In this document: positions 16,694 to 25,409 of the stretch, piece after piece
How the letters are laid out: every line of letters starts with the position of its first letter
Position numbering within the stretch: position 1 is the stretch's first letter
DNA from: an uncultured Bacteroidales bacterium
GTDB lineage: Bacteria > Bacteroidota > Bacteroidia > Bacteroidales > UBA932
Reading direction: 5' to 3'
DNA length: 49,559 nt
Assembly (NCBI GenBank): GCA_949297365.1
Contig: CASFSL010000020.1
Location: forward strand, 1-49,559
Notes under the pieces: model-generated
The model's database searches: none
Told to the model about the DNA's origin: nothing
What the model saw: the letters and a program-made list of their open reading frames with translations, nothing else
Program-made: the position numbers and the translations under genes

Positions 16694-17488
16694 TTATACG
16701 GCTACCGGAGCCTTTATCGCCGGCCAGGGGTCGTAGCCCTCCAGAGTGAAGTCAGGATAATCAAAGTCGAAGACCGAATGTACGTCCGGATTGAGAATCA
16801 TCCTGGGCAGCGGTCTCGGAGTGCGGGAAAGCTGCTCACGCACCTGGTCGAAATGGTTGAGGTAGATATGCACGTCCCCGAAGGTATGTACGAAATCACC
16901 GGGGGTATATCCGCATTCCTGAGCGATCATCATGGTCAGCAGGGCATACGAGGCGATGTTGAACGGCACTCCCAGAAAGACATCCGCACTGCGCTGGTAG
17001 AGCTGGCAGGAGAGCCGGCCATCGGCCACGTAGAACTGGAAGAGGGTGTGGCAGGGGGGCAGGGCCATCCGGTCCACTTCCGCAGGATTCCAGGCCGAGA
17101 CTATGTGGCGGCGGGAATCCGGATTGCGCTTGAGCGAGTCCAGGACCTGCGAGAGCTGGTCGATGGTCCGTCCGTCGGGAGCGGGCCAGGAGCGCCACTG
17201 ATGACCGTAGACCGGACCGAGATTGCCGTCGGCATCGGCCCATTCGTCCCAGATGGTCACTTTATGGTCGTGCAGGTACTTGATGTTGGTGTCTCCCTTG
17301 ATAAACCACAGCAATTCGTATATAATCGAGCGCAGATGGACTTTCTTCGTCGTCAGAAGGGGAAATCCCTCCGAAAGGTCAAACCTCATCTGATAGCCGA
17401 AAACGGATTTCGTACCTGTGCCCGTCCGATCGGACTTTATATGTCCGTTATCCATGATATGCTGCAAAAGTTCCAGATACTGCTTCAT
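16694..17488 (-). CDS. thyA: Thymidylate synthase
   Basis: 264 residues, the same length as E. coli ThyA. The nucleophile Cys146 lies in [31 protein letters not shown] is the N-terminal phosphate-binding region, and [20 protein letters not shown] and [14 protein letters not shown] are further hallmark segments. It methylates dUMP to dTMP using methylene-tetrahydrofolate. It is the first gene of a likely thyA-folA-symporter unit, with a -7 box at 17510-17517. Confidence 0.97.
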   Translation of the reverse strand: MKQYLELLQHIMDNGHIKSDRTGTGTKSVFGYQMRFDLSEGFPLLTTKKVHLRSIIYELLWFIKGDTNIKYLHDHKVTIWDEWADADGNLGPVYGHQWRSWPAPDGRTIDQLSQVLDSLKRNPDSRRHIVSAWNPAEVDRMALPPCHTLFQFYVADGRLSCQLYQRSADVFLGVPFNIASYALLTMMIAQECGYTPGDFVHTFGDVHIYLNHFDQVREQLSRTPRPLPRMILNPDVHSVFDFDYPDFTLEGYDPWPAIKAPVAV

Positions 17489-17509
17489 GAGAAAATTCTA
17501 AAGTTCCTT

Positions 17510-17517
17510 CAAAGATA
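17510..17517 (-). promoter_or_regulatory. -7 element (TATCTTTG) of thyA
   Basis: On the minus strand TATCTTTG is an exact TAnnTTTG match and ends 21 bases before the thyA ATG. No clear TTTG is found at the expected upstream distance. Confidence 0.5.
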
Positions 17518-17543
17518 GGCAATTTCTTTGAAAACGCCACTTC

Positions 17544-17583
17544 TCCGGCCAAGTGCCACATCAATTTCCGGCCAAGTGCCACA
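17544..17583. repeat. Two 17-bp direct repeats, 23-bp period
   Basis: TCCGGCCAAGTGCCACA occurs exactly at 17544-17560 and 17567-17583. A third GCCAC lies at 17536-17540. The 23-bp period is close to two helical turns, as for protein-binding repeats. The sequence style also recalls the multiple terminal repeats of IS21-type elements, but no transposase is next to it. Confidence 0.6.
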
Positions 17584-17594
17584 ATGAATATTGT

Positions 17595-17631
17595 TAATAT
17601 TTTGAAATTCAAAATATTATCTTTATTTTTG
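17595..17631 (+). promoter_or_regulatory. Promoter of the AAA/DUF4143 gene inside a perfect palindrome
   Basis: -33 TTTG (17601-17604) and -7 TATTTTTG (17624-17631) are 19 bp apart, ideal for Bacteroidota. The -33 element is embedded in a perfect 12-bp inverted repeat with a 1-base centre (TAATATTTTGAA 17595-17606, reverse complement 17608-17619). A dimeric repressor bound there would block the polymerase; this is inference. Confidence 0.65.
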
Positions 17632-17651
17632 CTTCCACTAATTCTAAGCAC

Positions 17652-18931
17652 ATGAATGATTACAAACCCAGAGTTGCCGACAGCCGTCTTACCGACCTTC
17701 TGGACGCTATGGGCGCAGTCCTGATAGAAGGCCCGAAATACTGCGGCAAGACAACCCTTGCCGAACAGCATTCCGGCAGCATCCTGTATATGGCCGATCC
17801 CGAGACCAGGGAACAGAATATCACCATGGCCCAGACTAATATCAGCAGGCTTCTTCAAGGGACTGCACCGAGGCTCATAGATGAATGGCAGATAGCCCCA
17901 CAACTCTGGGACGCGGTCAGAAATGAAGTGGATAAAAGAAAAGACGACGGACAATTTATACTGACAGGCTGGCTGTACCGCCGAAAACCGAAGAAATCTT
18001 TCATACCGGTACGGGCAGGATAGCGTGGCTGAGACTACGGACGATGAGTCTTTGGGAATCCATGGAGTCCACAGGCGATGTAAGTCTCGGAGCACTGTTC
18101 AGATCTGCTGACACTGTGGACGGAGCAAGTAATCTGGACATAGAACAGCTGGCATATATTATCTGCCGGGGCGGCTGGCCGAAGGCAGTATTGAAAAAAA
18201 GCCGGAAAGCCGCATTGATACAGGCTGAAGAATATTTCGAGACTGTAACACGGTTTGATATCTCCAGGGTGGACGATGTGGAGCGCGACCCTGAGACGGC
18301 ACGGCGTCTCATGCGGTCCTACGCCCGCAATCAGGGCAGCCAGGCCAGTGCCGGTACAATACTGGCCGACCTGAAGGCCCATGAGGGCGACACTGTCAAT
18401 GAAAACACTGTCTATTCCTACATCAAAGCCCTGAAGAAGATTTTCGTAATAGAAGACTCGCTCGCATGGAATCCCAACCTCCGCAGCAAGACCGCTGTAC
18501 GTACTTCGGATACACGTTATTTCACCGATCCGTCCATTGCCACAGCCGCTCTGGGCCTCGGTCCGGAAGATCTTCTCAACGACCTCAATACTTTCGGGCT
18601 GCTGTTCGAGACACTGTGCATCAGAGATCTTAGAGTATATGCAGAGGCTATTGGAGGAAAAGTATATCACTACAGAGACAAGAACAACCTTGAATGTGAT
18701 GCCGTCATACACCTCAAGAACGGCAGATACGGCCTCGTAGAGATTAAACTCGGAGGCCACGACCTCATAGAGGAAGGAGCTGTGACTTTATCTGCTCTGG
18801 CAAATAAAATAGATACAGTCAAAATGCCTGCCCCGGCATTTATGATGATTCTGACCGGCACAGGCCAATATGCCTATAAACGTCCGAAAGACGGCATCCT
18901 AGTCGTACCTGTCGGATGTCTGAGAGATTGA
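17652..18931 (+). pseudogene. AAA+ ATPase with DUF4143 domain, broken by a one-base deletion
   Basis: Two frames together make one ordinary protein of about 426 residues. The first (from ATG 17652) has Walker A in EGPKYCGKTTLAEQ and Walker B-like RLIDEWQIAPQLWD, and goes off-frame after GQFILTG. The second frame picks up exactly there (AVPPKTEEIFHTGTGRIAWL) and continues through DUF4143, with a terminal restriction-nuclease-like segment (LECDAVIHLKNGRYGLVEIK). Restoring one base near 17969-17971, as in GGC TCG GCT, joins them. The stop of the first frame is at 18021-18023. It is either a true frameshift or a sequencing error. Family role: poorly defined ATPases, often mobile or linked to toxin or defence loci. 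Its 3' end overlaps the convergent EEP gene by 33 bases. Confidence 0.8.
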
Positions 18932-19897
18932 GGGCAGCAGAAGCACTATGGGCAGATGGTCGCTGGCGCCGCCGTGCCACATCGGACCGTAATAAGAGCG
19001 GCGCGGCTTGACTCCCAGGAATTTGCTGTCCTCCTCCAGGAGCATGGGATGGGAATATATCTCCATGACGGAGCCTTCCATAGCCCCGCTCACGAGAAAA
19101 TGGTCTATCAGTTCCCATCTGCCATTGTACTTCAGGCTCCCCTCTCCTGCTTCATGCAGGTCAAGAGCCAGATTGACCAGACCGGTACCGGAAGCGAGGG
19201 ACAATGCCGGCGGAGAATCAGGAGTGTCATTGAAGTCGCCTGTGACTATCACAGAGGGCAACTTTCCGGTAAGGCTGTCCCTTAACGCCAGCACGGCCCC
19301 CGCCAGGGTGTCAGAGGCAGCCTGCCGGAAAGGCCGGGTATACTCCTCCCCGCCGAACTTTGAAGGCCAGTGATTGACAAACACATGAACAGTGTCCCCG
19401 GTCCCGGTCAGCACGCCCGCAACATACAGAATATCCCTTGTGGGCCTGTCTCCACCTGTCAGCACTCCCAGCGTCCTGGCATCCAGCACCCGGAAGCTGT
19501 CCTGCCTGTAGATCAGAGCTACGTCTATTCCCCGGCGGTCCGGCGAATCCCGATGCACTATACCGTATCCGAGCTTGGCCAGCGGAGTCCGCTCGACCAG
19601 CTGACGCAGCACCATACGGTTCTCAACTTCGGCAAAGGCCACCATGACAGGAAAATCTCCATACCGGTCATGCATGGACAGCAGTGCCTTGGCTATCAGG
19701 TTGCGCTTGTCCAGGAACTTGCTCCACGTCCAGTGCCTGTAGCCGCCAGGGGTAAACTCCTCGTCCACGGTAAGGCTGTCGTCAAAGGGATCAAAATAAT
19801 TCTCCAGATTCCAGAAAACCATATAGGGCCGCTGCCGGGCGCACACGGTTGCGGTCAGAAATACCACAAATATCATCACAATTATCCTTCGCCTCAT
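18899..19897 (-). CDS. Exported endonuclease/exonuclease/phosphatase (EEP) family protein
   Basis: 332 residues. ATG 19897 starts a signal peptide (RRRIIVMIFVVFLTATVCAR). The frame is open back to 20011, but the promoter and the terminator of the upstream gene lie in that extension. EEP-fold motifs are in order: FWNLENYFDP, the metal-binding Glu in AFAEVENR, HWPSKFGG, GDFNDTPDSP and the terminal GGASDHLPIVL His/Asp pair. It is expected to be a metal-dependent phosphodiesterase or nuclease acting outside the cytoplasm, for example in scavenging nucleotides; the substrate is not predictable. Confidence 0.88.
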   Translation of the reverse strand: MRRRIIVMIFVVFLTATVCARQRPYMVFWNLENYFDPFDDSLTVDEEFTPGGYRHWTWSKFLDKRNLIAKALLSMHDRYGDFPVMVAFAEVENRMVLRQLVERTPLAKLGYGIVHRDSPDRRGIDVALIYRQDSFRVLDARTLGVLTGGDRPTRDILYVAGVLTGTGDTVHVFVNHWPSKFGGEEYTRPFRQAASDTLAGAVLALRDSLTGKLPSVIVTGDFNDTPDSPPALSLASGTGLVNLALDLHEAGEGSLKYNGRWELIDHFLVSGAMEGSVMEIYSHPMLLEEDSKFLGVKPRRSYYGPMWHGGASDHLPIVLLLPSISQTSDRYD

Positions 19898-19916
19898 ATC
19901 ATACATAATTTGGATA

Positions 19917-19946
19917 CAAACATACGAAAAACAGCCGGTCCCACAA
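19917..19946 (-). promoter_or_regulatory. Promoter of the EEP gene
   Basis: On the minus strand TTTG (19946-19943) and TATGTTTG (19924-19917) are 18 bp apart, close to consensus. The -33 element lies in the loop of the hairpin terminator of the preceding gene. Confidence 0.55.
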
Positions 19947-19960
19947 AGTGAAACCGGCTG
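19926..19960 (-). terminator. Intrinsic terminator after the PpiD-type foldase gene
   Basis: The arms 19953-19960 and 19932-19939 form a perfect 8-bp stem (CAGCCGGT/ACCGGCTG) with a 13-base loop, followed on the minus strand by five T. It lies 22 bases after the foldase stop codon. Confidence 0.75.
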
Positions 19961-19982
19961 CTGTATCGGAAAGCCTGCTCTC

Positions 19983-22076
19983 CTAGAAGAATCTGGCTCT
20001 GTTGTCCACAATCTTGGCCCTTTCAGTAAAGATGGCGGGGAGGTTGTTGATCTGATAGCTCTCTACCTGAGCTGCCTTGATCTTGGCATCATCCTCAGTA
20101 TAGAAGGCTCCTGTCTCGCGGTTGCCGACCTGAAGCACATACACTCCGATATTGCCTGCCACAGGACCTGCTATCACACCGGGCTCGGCACCTGCCACAG
20201 CACCTATAAATGCAGGCTCAGTAGAGTTGCCGCTCATTGAGCCGAAAGTAATGCCTGTCTTCGTGCTCACTGTCTGGCCGAGAGTATCGGCTATCACATT
20301 GATGTCGGTAAGTCCGGCTATCTTGTCAGCCACCTCATTTCTGACTTTCTCCGCCCTTTTCTCATTGGTCAGACGGTATCTGATCGTAGATGCCACTGTA
20401 TTCACAGGTGTATATCCCTCTTCATGTATCTGCTTGAGAGCAACTACGAAATAGATGTCGTTATTGACAGTAATGATGGGAGATACGTCACCCTCCTTGG
20501 TCTTGTCGTCATAGATCCAGCGGATAACTTCCCTGACATCGTCGTACCTTGACAGCTGACGCGCACTCTCTGCGACTCTGTTGGCAGGGATGACGGGAAG
20601 ATCCTCTTCCATGGTTATCTTGTCAAAGTTCTCTATCTTACCCTCGCAGCGTGAGGCCAGATCGTTGGCCTGAGCGTAGAAGTCCTGGAATGTCTCCTTG
20701 CTCGGAAGAGCCTCCTTGGAAAGGATAGCAAGCTGTACCTTCTTCATCGGTGTCGTCCTGTCTGTAACAGTAACGATGTGCAGACCGTAGTCCGTCTCCA
20801 TCCTGGCTATCGCACCGGGCCTCATGGTCAGGACATCCTGCATTCCGGGAATCATCGAAGTCTGGGTCATCCAGCCTATGTCACCGGGATTTGCCACGTT
20901 GGGATTCTGATCCAGAGAGAAACGGGAAGCCAGGTCAGAGAAGTCTCCACCGTGATTCAGCACGTTGAGCAGACTGTCGGCCAGAGTTCCGTCCTCAAAT
21001 GAGAGAAGGATGTGGCGCACATACGCAGAGTCAGACATATTCTTGACATCATTGACGCGGGCCGCATAGAAAGTATTCTCTTTCTGGAATACGGGGAGCA
21101 CCTTGGGATTACGGCTGAATGCAAACTCGTCCACCTCGGGGAACTGACCTGCAAGCTCGCCTTCCTTATAGTAGTAATCCTGAAGAGGAGTATCGGAGTT
21201 GAACGAGAGGAATGCCTTGAGATTGTCCGTAGCCGCGAACTCATCATACAGAGAGTTTATCTCTTCCTCGGCAGCCTTGATATCAGCCTCGGAAGGCACT
21301 ACCTCATAGGCCACGAACTCCACGTCACGGGAAGCTGTCTGCCTGTAGTTCTCCTTATGGGCATTGTAATAGTCCTGTACCTCTTTGTCGGAGACCTTGA
21401 TGGTAGTATCGCGCTGGAAACCGAAAGGCACGAGTACGAACTCGGCATCTGAAGAAGTATTGTTCTCCTCTATCTGCCTGCGCAGTTCCACAGGTGTGAT
21501 AATATCGCTGGCTGTTATCAGGGATGTATATTTGGTAAAATACTGCTGCGAGGTCATGTTCTGCTGCAGAAAACTCCAGTAAGCGGCCAGATTGCCGGAA
21601 GCGTCTCCGGGAATGGCATGTATGAAATCCAGAAGTTTAGTCCTGCTGAACTCACCGGTAGCATCGAGGAAAACGGGATCCTGCTGCAGTATCGGGGAGA
21701 TCTCCTTTCCCTGACTGAGATCCACAAGCTCGTCGTCTCCTACCCTGATTCCGGCTTTCTGCATCTGAGGTATCACATACCACTCAGATATCAGATTCTG
21801 CCATGCCGACTCGTTTATGGCCTGCATTGCCTCCTCCGATACGGACTGAGACCCGGTAGTGAGGGTATAGATATTGGTGTAATAGTCCACTTCTTTCTGG
21901 AACTCATTGTAACGCACCTTCTTTCCGTCTATCTTACCGACATCGTACTTGGATGAGAAGTAACTGAGAGTGGTTTCCAGAGTACCTGGGTCTATAATAA
22001 ACGATAACAGCGCCACTGCGATGAGCACTGTAATAAGAACACCGAGCTTGACTCGTATTTTCTCTAAAACTGCCAT
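19983..22076 (-). CDS. ppiD: PpiD/SurA-type periplasmic peptidyl-prolyl isomerase
   Basis: 697 residues, with one N-terminal membrane anchor (LGVLITVLIAVALLSFIID) and the rest periplasmic. The SurA-N-like chaperone region covers about residues 40-240. A parvulin-type PPIase domain lies at about 350-440 (YVRHILLSF at its start, GGDFSDLASRFSLD, GDIGWM and DYGLHIVTVTDR). A C-terminal segment resembles a second, degenerate parvulin. The layout matches PpiD of proteobacteria. Role: folding of exported and outer-membrane proteins at the exit of the Sec translocon. It is the last gene of the envelope block mfd-coaX-OMP-TPR-lptC-ppiD, 54 bp after lptC, and is followed by a strong terminator. Confidence 0.9.
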   Translation of the reverse strand: MAVLEKIRVKLGVLITVLIAVALLSFIIDPGTLETTLSYFSSKYDVGKIDGKKVRYNEFQKEVDYYTNIYTLTTGSQSVSEEAMQAINESAWQNLISEWYVIPQMQKAGIRVGDDELVDLSQGKEISPILQQDPVFLDATGEFSRTKLLDFIHAIPGDASGNLAAYWSFLQQNMTSQQYFTKYTSLITASDIITPVELRRQIEENNTSSDAEFVLVPFGFQRDTTIKVSDKEVQDYYNAHKENYRQTASRDVEFVAYEVVPSEADIKAAEEEINSLYDEFAATDNLKAFLSFNSDTPLQDYYYKEGELAGQFPEVDEFAFSRNPKVLPVFQKENTFYAARVNDVKNMSDSAYVRHILLSFEDGTLADSLLNVLNHGGDFSDLASRFSLDQNPNVANPGDIGWMTQTSMIPGMQDVLTMRPGAIARMETDYGLHIVTVTDRTTPMKKVQLAILSKEALPSKETFQDFYAQANDLASRCEGKIENFDKITMEEDLPVIPANRVAESARQLSRYDDVREVIRWIYDDKTKEGDVSPIITVNNDIYFVVALKQIHEEGYTPVNTVASTIRYRLTNEKRAEKVRNEVADKIAGLTDINVIADTLGQTVSTKTGITFGSMSGNSTEPAFIGAVAGAEPGVIAGPVAGNIGVYVLQVGNRETGAFYTEDDAKIKAAQVESYQINNLPAIFTERAKIVDNRARFF

Positions 22077-22130
22077 TGTATATCTATTTATAACATTCTG
22101 AAAATAGGATGCGAAGATAGTAATTTTATT

Positions 22131-22766
22131 TTATCTCCTTACACTGGGGCCGATAAAATTAACAGTGTCCACGTATCCGGAGCCGGTAGAGTCGTCCGAC
22201 AGTATGCCGTAACTGTCAAAAGGGCGCAGCAGCTGGGCATCCCTGGCCATCTCGTCAGACTCCAGTCCATAACCCTGCATGAAGCCCTGAGGAGATGACA
22301 GCCTGACGTAACAGTCAGTATATATCATCTTGTTCTCCCGGTCCCAATACAGTGTGTCCGTCTCTATCTTCTCTCCCTTTATATAGTTGTTGATCACCAC
22401 ATTTCCGTATGCAGACCACTGCTCTTTTCCATCGGTCACTGTATGCAGGGCCTCATCGGAGACAATCCTGGTCTCCAACAGTCCTTCCTCGTTATATGCC
22501 AGTACTCGGAAGCCTTCCGGAAACACCTCGCGGGAGTTATTCTTGTCGCTCTCATACCTCTCCATCCTCTTGGCTTTAAGACGCATCTGGACCTGTCCGT
22601 TCTCTGTCTGGGCAGCATCCATGTCCAGGACTACCTGCGTGGGAGCCTCGGATATCTTGTCGGCATCGATATTCTTCAGCTTATTGCCGCATGATACGAC
22701 AATGGCAGCAGCCGGAAAGACTGCCGCCATCATCATATATCTGTAAATTGCGCTTCTAAAGCCCAT
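22131..22766 (-). CDS. lptC: LPS export periplasmic protein LptC
   Basis: 211 residues. A signal peptide ends AIVVSC, so this LptC is a probable lipoprotein rather than carrying the transmembrane helix of E. coli LptC. The body carries the LptC/OstA-like beta-jellyroll pattern (RMERYESDKN, LETRIVSDEALHTV, WSAYGNVVINNYIKGEKIET, LYWDRENKMIYTDCYVRLSS, YGLESDEM). It receives lipopolysaccharide from the LptFGB pump and hands it to LptA. It starts 2 bases after the TPR gene stop, indicating translational coupling. Confidence 0.9.
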   Translation of the reverse strand: MGFRSAIYRYMMMAAVFPAAAIVVSCGNKLKNIDADKISEAPTQVVLDMDAAQTENGQVQMRLKAKRMERYESDKNNSREVFPEGFRVLAYNEEGLLETRIVSDEALHTVTDGKEQWSAYGNVVINNYIKGEKIETDTLYWDRENKMIYTDCYVRLSSPQGFMQGYGLESDEMARDAQLLRPFDSYGILSDDSTGSGYVDTVNFIGPSVRR

Positions 22767-22768
22767 TA

Positions 22769-24079
22769 CTATTTCTGAGTCCTTACTGTAGTGGATTCAC
22801 TCAGGCCGTTGCAGGATACCTCATATCTGTTACCGTCAACCATGTCATACATAAATGCGGTAGACTGCTCGGGATAGTACTGGCTGTAAGTGGCTATCTG
22901 CTTGTTGGCCTCCTCTGCGAGCTCAGAATCAGCATTTCTGGCCTTGATCATATAATCGGTGGCTACCCAGTAATGGGCACGTGACTCTATCTCGTTGCCG
23001 TCGCACTTAGACACACTCCAGATGGTTCCGATGAGGAAATAAGCCTTGCCGGCATATGCCTGGGAGAGAGAAGCAGCCTGCTTTGCGGCTGCAACAGCAT
23101 CGGGTCTTCTGTCAAGTTTTGAGAACAGATAGGTGGCCAGCTCATAGTAATACTGGGCATCTGTCTCGACATCCGACTCATCGGAGTCAATAGCCTGCTG
23201 CATATACATTATGGCCTTGTCGGCTCCATCGGGATGAGATGAGAAAAGTCTGAAGAGCTGGTATGAGTAATCTACTGAAGGCTCCAGTCTGTTCAGGTCC
23301 TCGAGGGCATTGCTGAACATATCCAGGTCGGTACATCCTGCCGAATGGAACAGAGCCAGCATATTCTTCAGAAGCTCAGCGTCTGAAGCATCGTAACGGG
23401 GCTGGAATACGGCCACGAGGTTATCGCAGCTTGCGACACCGCTCTGTGCGAAGATACTCTCCACATCGCTGATGGCCTTGTCCACCATATTGGAGGGCTT
23501 TGCAGCCTTGACAGCCTCAAGGGTAGAGATACTCTTGTCAAATGCGGCGAACACGTCCTGGTCAACGAGACGGCCGAGCTTGTAGAGCTGCACGGCGTAG
23601 TTCATATACCTTACCGCAATGGTAGTGGAAGTCTTCTCCTTAGCTACGTCCATAGCCTCTCCCAGAGCGTCGAATACCACCTGCTCACTGCCTGCCTCCG
23701 CATAATTCATCATATCCACGGCCCTATTGGTTATAGCCGTAACCGCATACTTGGGATAGTTGTCGATTCGCAGCTGATGCAGCATCATCAGTGTGTCCAC
23801 CAGTTCCTGCTTGCGGATAGGGTTGTTGCGGTACTGATTTATCTCCTTTCTCATGATCTTCATACCGTCGAGAAGCATGTTCTGACTGGCTGTGGGAGGG
23901 CAGTATTTGAGAGCATTACGCCAGCTGGGAGCTGCACCCTCAAGGTCTCCCTGCTTTACATACTGCTGATAGAACGAAAGATATTTGACACATTCGGCAC
24001 TGTCCGCACCGAATCTTCCCTGTCCGAACGCAAGGACAGACACCAATAATGCAAATGCTGTTAAGAGTATACGTTTCAT
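22769..24079 (-). CDS. Exported TPR-like protein of the coaX-lptC block
   Basis: 436 residues with a signal peptide (KRILLTAFALLVSVLAFGQG) and an otherwise helical body of TPR-like repeats. The recognisable units include YLSFYQQYVKQGDLEGAAPS near the start and the AKQAASLSQAYAGKAYFLIG region near the C-terminus. No enzymatic motif is visible. This gene lies between an outer-membrane protein gene and lptC in many Bacteroidales; its conserved position suggests a role in envelope assembly, perhaps as a periplasmic scaffold. That role is inference. Confidence 0.8.
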   Translation of the reverse strand: MKRILLTAFALLVSVLAFGQGRFGADSAECVKYLSFYQQYVKQGDLEGAAPSWRNALKYCPPTASQNMLLDGMKIMRKEINQYRNNPIRKQELVDTLMMLHQLRIDNYPKYAVTAITNRAVDMMNYAEAGSEQVVFDALGEAMDVAKEKTSTTIAVRYMNYAVQLYKLGRLVDQDVFAAFDKSISTLEAVKAAKPSNMVDKAISDVESIFAQSGVASCDNLVAVFQPRYDASDAELLKNMLALFHSAGCTDLDMFSNALEDLNRLEPSVDYSYQLFRLFSSHPDGADKAIMYMQQAIDSDESDVETDAQYYYELATYLFSKLDRRPDAVAAAKQAASLSQAYAGKAYFLIGTIWSVSKCDGNEIESRAHYWVATDYMIKARNADSELAEEANKQIATYSQYYPEQSTAFMYDMVDGNRYEVSCNGLSESTTVRTQK

Positions 24080-24110
24080 GTGTTTAGAATTAATAATTTA
24101 TTGCCGTATT

Positions 24111-25409
24111 TTAATCATATCTGTATTTGACAAACCAAAGGTCGTGAAGGTTTATATTGACTATGAAATTTATGTATCTTTCCCTCACCATATTGTGCCG
24201 GAGCGTTCCGCGCTGTCCCATATCAATGGCCACACTTACTGCATTGTGCCATCTGTATATAGGGAATGAGGCTCCGAAAGTAATACCGAATGAGTTGACC
24301 TGGTGTCCGTTTACCTTGACATACGATTCCTCAAAATATGCTCCCACACGATAGGTCACTCTTTTCATGTAATACCTTATATCGTACATATTGGGCGTTA
24401 TCTCAAAACCGGCCCTGTAGTATCTGGCGTTCTCAGCGGAGAAGTTGCTCCACATACTGTTGTCGGGGAATGAGCTCCCGCGCCAGTTCTGCTGGATGAA
24501 ATCCGCACCGACAGCCCACTTGTCATTGACCCGGTACGACACTCCTACTCCGAACTCATCGGCTATGTCCATGGACGCATGTCCGCCGCTGCTGTAGAGA
24601 ACTGTATCCGCCGCTGAAAAGGCATACTTGGCCACATCGCCCTTAAGGCTGTTGCCGATACGGTATGTTCCGCCTATCACTATCTGGGAATTGTTCCTGG
24701 CTATAGGCTGGATATACTGGAGTCCGAACTTTCCGGAAAAACAGTGAACCTTGTAATCCCACCCGGTGGATATCGTGTTGTACAGCGATGAGGAATTGAA
24801 CAGAATGTCGTTGTGCTTGTTGATATAACCGAAATAATATATGCCCTCGGCTCCTATGGATATCCGGTCAAACAGCATCACCGCTCCGCCGAAAAACAAC
24901 TGGTATATACTGCCCGTTCCGAATTTCTGATACTTTACGTCCCCGATCTGAGAAACTATGTCCGGGTCCGTCTCGGTGGACAGGAACTTATATCCCACAT
25001 TGCTGAACGGAGCAATGCCTACTATGAACGCGGACTTCTTGTATATGGGAAAAGTCAAAGCCACGTTCTGCATATTGAATACATTGTACGCGGCTTTGGT
25101 CACATTGTCGTTGGTATACAGATTCTGCTGATTGATACCGAAATCCAGCATAAATGCGAGTGTATCCCTGGCTGTTATGGCAGCGGGATTGGTATAGTTG
25201 ATGTAACCGTTGTCCCTCATGCCTATGCCTATGCCGCCCATGGCCTGGTTGTAGGCCGTGCCGTCGTAAGCCATACGGCCTATACCGAACACTGAATAAG
25301 GAGAATAGGAACCGAGCGCGTCGATGTTCTGTCCTCCGGCCTGAAAGCCGCTGAGACCTAGAATCAACGCACTTAACGTGACGATCAGGATCTTATTTCC
25401 TTTAAACAT
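24111..25409 (-). CDS. Outer-membrane beta-barrel protein (FadL/PorV-like) next to coaX
   Basis: 432 residues with a signal peptide (ILIVTLSALILGLSGFQAGG). The mature start SYSPYSVFGIGRMAYDGTAY followed by QAMGGIGIG and a YTNPAA motif resembles FadL/OmpP1-like barrels of Bacteroidota. Many alternating amphipathic strands follow, and the protein ends WFVKYRYD, with an aromatic near the terminus as is usual for barrel proteins. It overlaps the coaX 3' end by 8 bases (25402-25409). Transport substrate unknown. Confidence 0.8.
   Translation of the reverse strand: MFKGNKILIVTLSALILGLSGFQAGGQNIDALGSYSPYSVFGIGRMAYDGTAYNQAMGGIGIGMRDNGYINYTNPAAITARDTLAFMLDFGINQQNLYTNDNVTKAAYNVFNMQNVALTFPIYKKSAFIVGIAPFSNVGYKFLSTETDPDIVSQIGDVKYQKFGTGSIYQLFFGGAVMLFDRISIGAEGIYYFGYINKHNDILFNSSSLYNTISTGWDYKVHCFSGKFGLQYIQPIARNNSQIVIGGTYRIGNSLKGDVAKYAFSAADTVLYSSGGHASMDIADEFGVGVSYRVNDKWAVGADFIQQNWRGSSFPDNSMWSNFSAENARYYRAGFEITPNMYDIRYYMKRVTYRVGAYFEESYVKVNGHQVNSFGITFGASFPIYRWHNAVSVAIDMGQRGTLRHNMVRERYINFIVNINLHDLWFVKYRYD

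Noticed and set aside
16220-17518. 432-codon plus-strand frame across folA and thyA
   Set aside because: Antisense shadow of two enzymes with complete catalytic motifs; no family features of its own.
17544-17583. Direct repeats as a CRISPR array
   Set aside because: Only two full copies with a 6-bp spacing and no cas genes.
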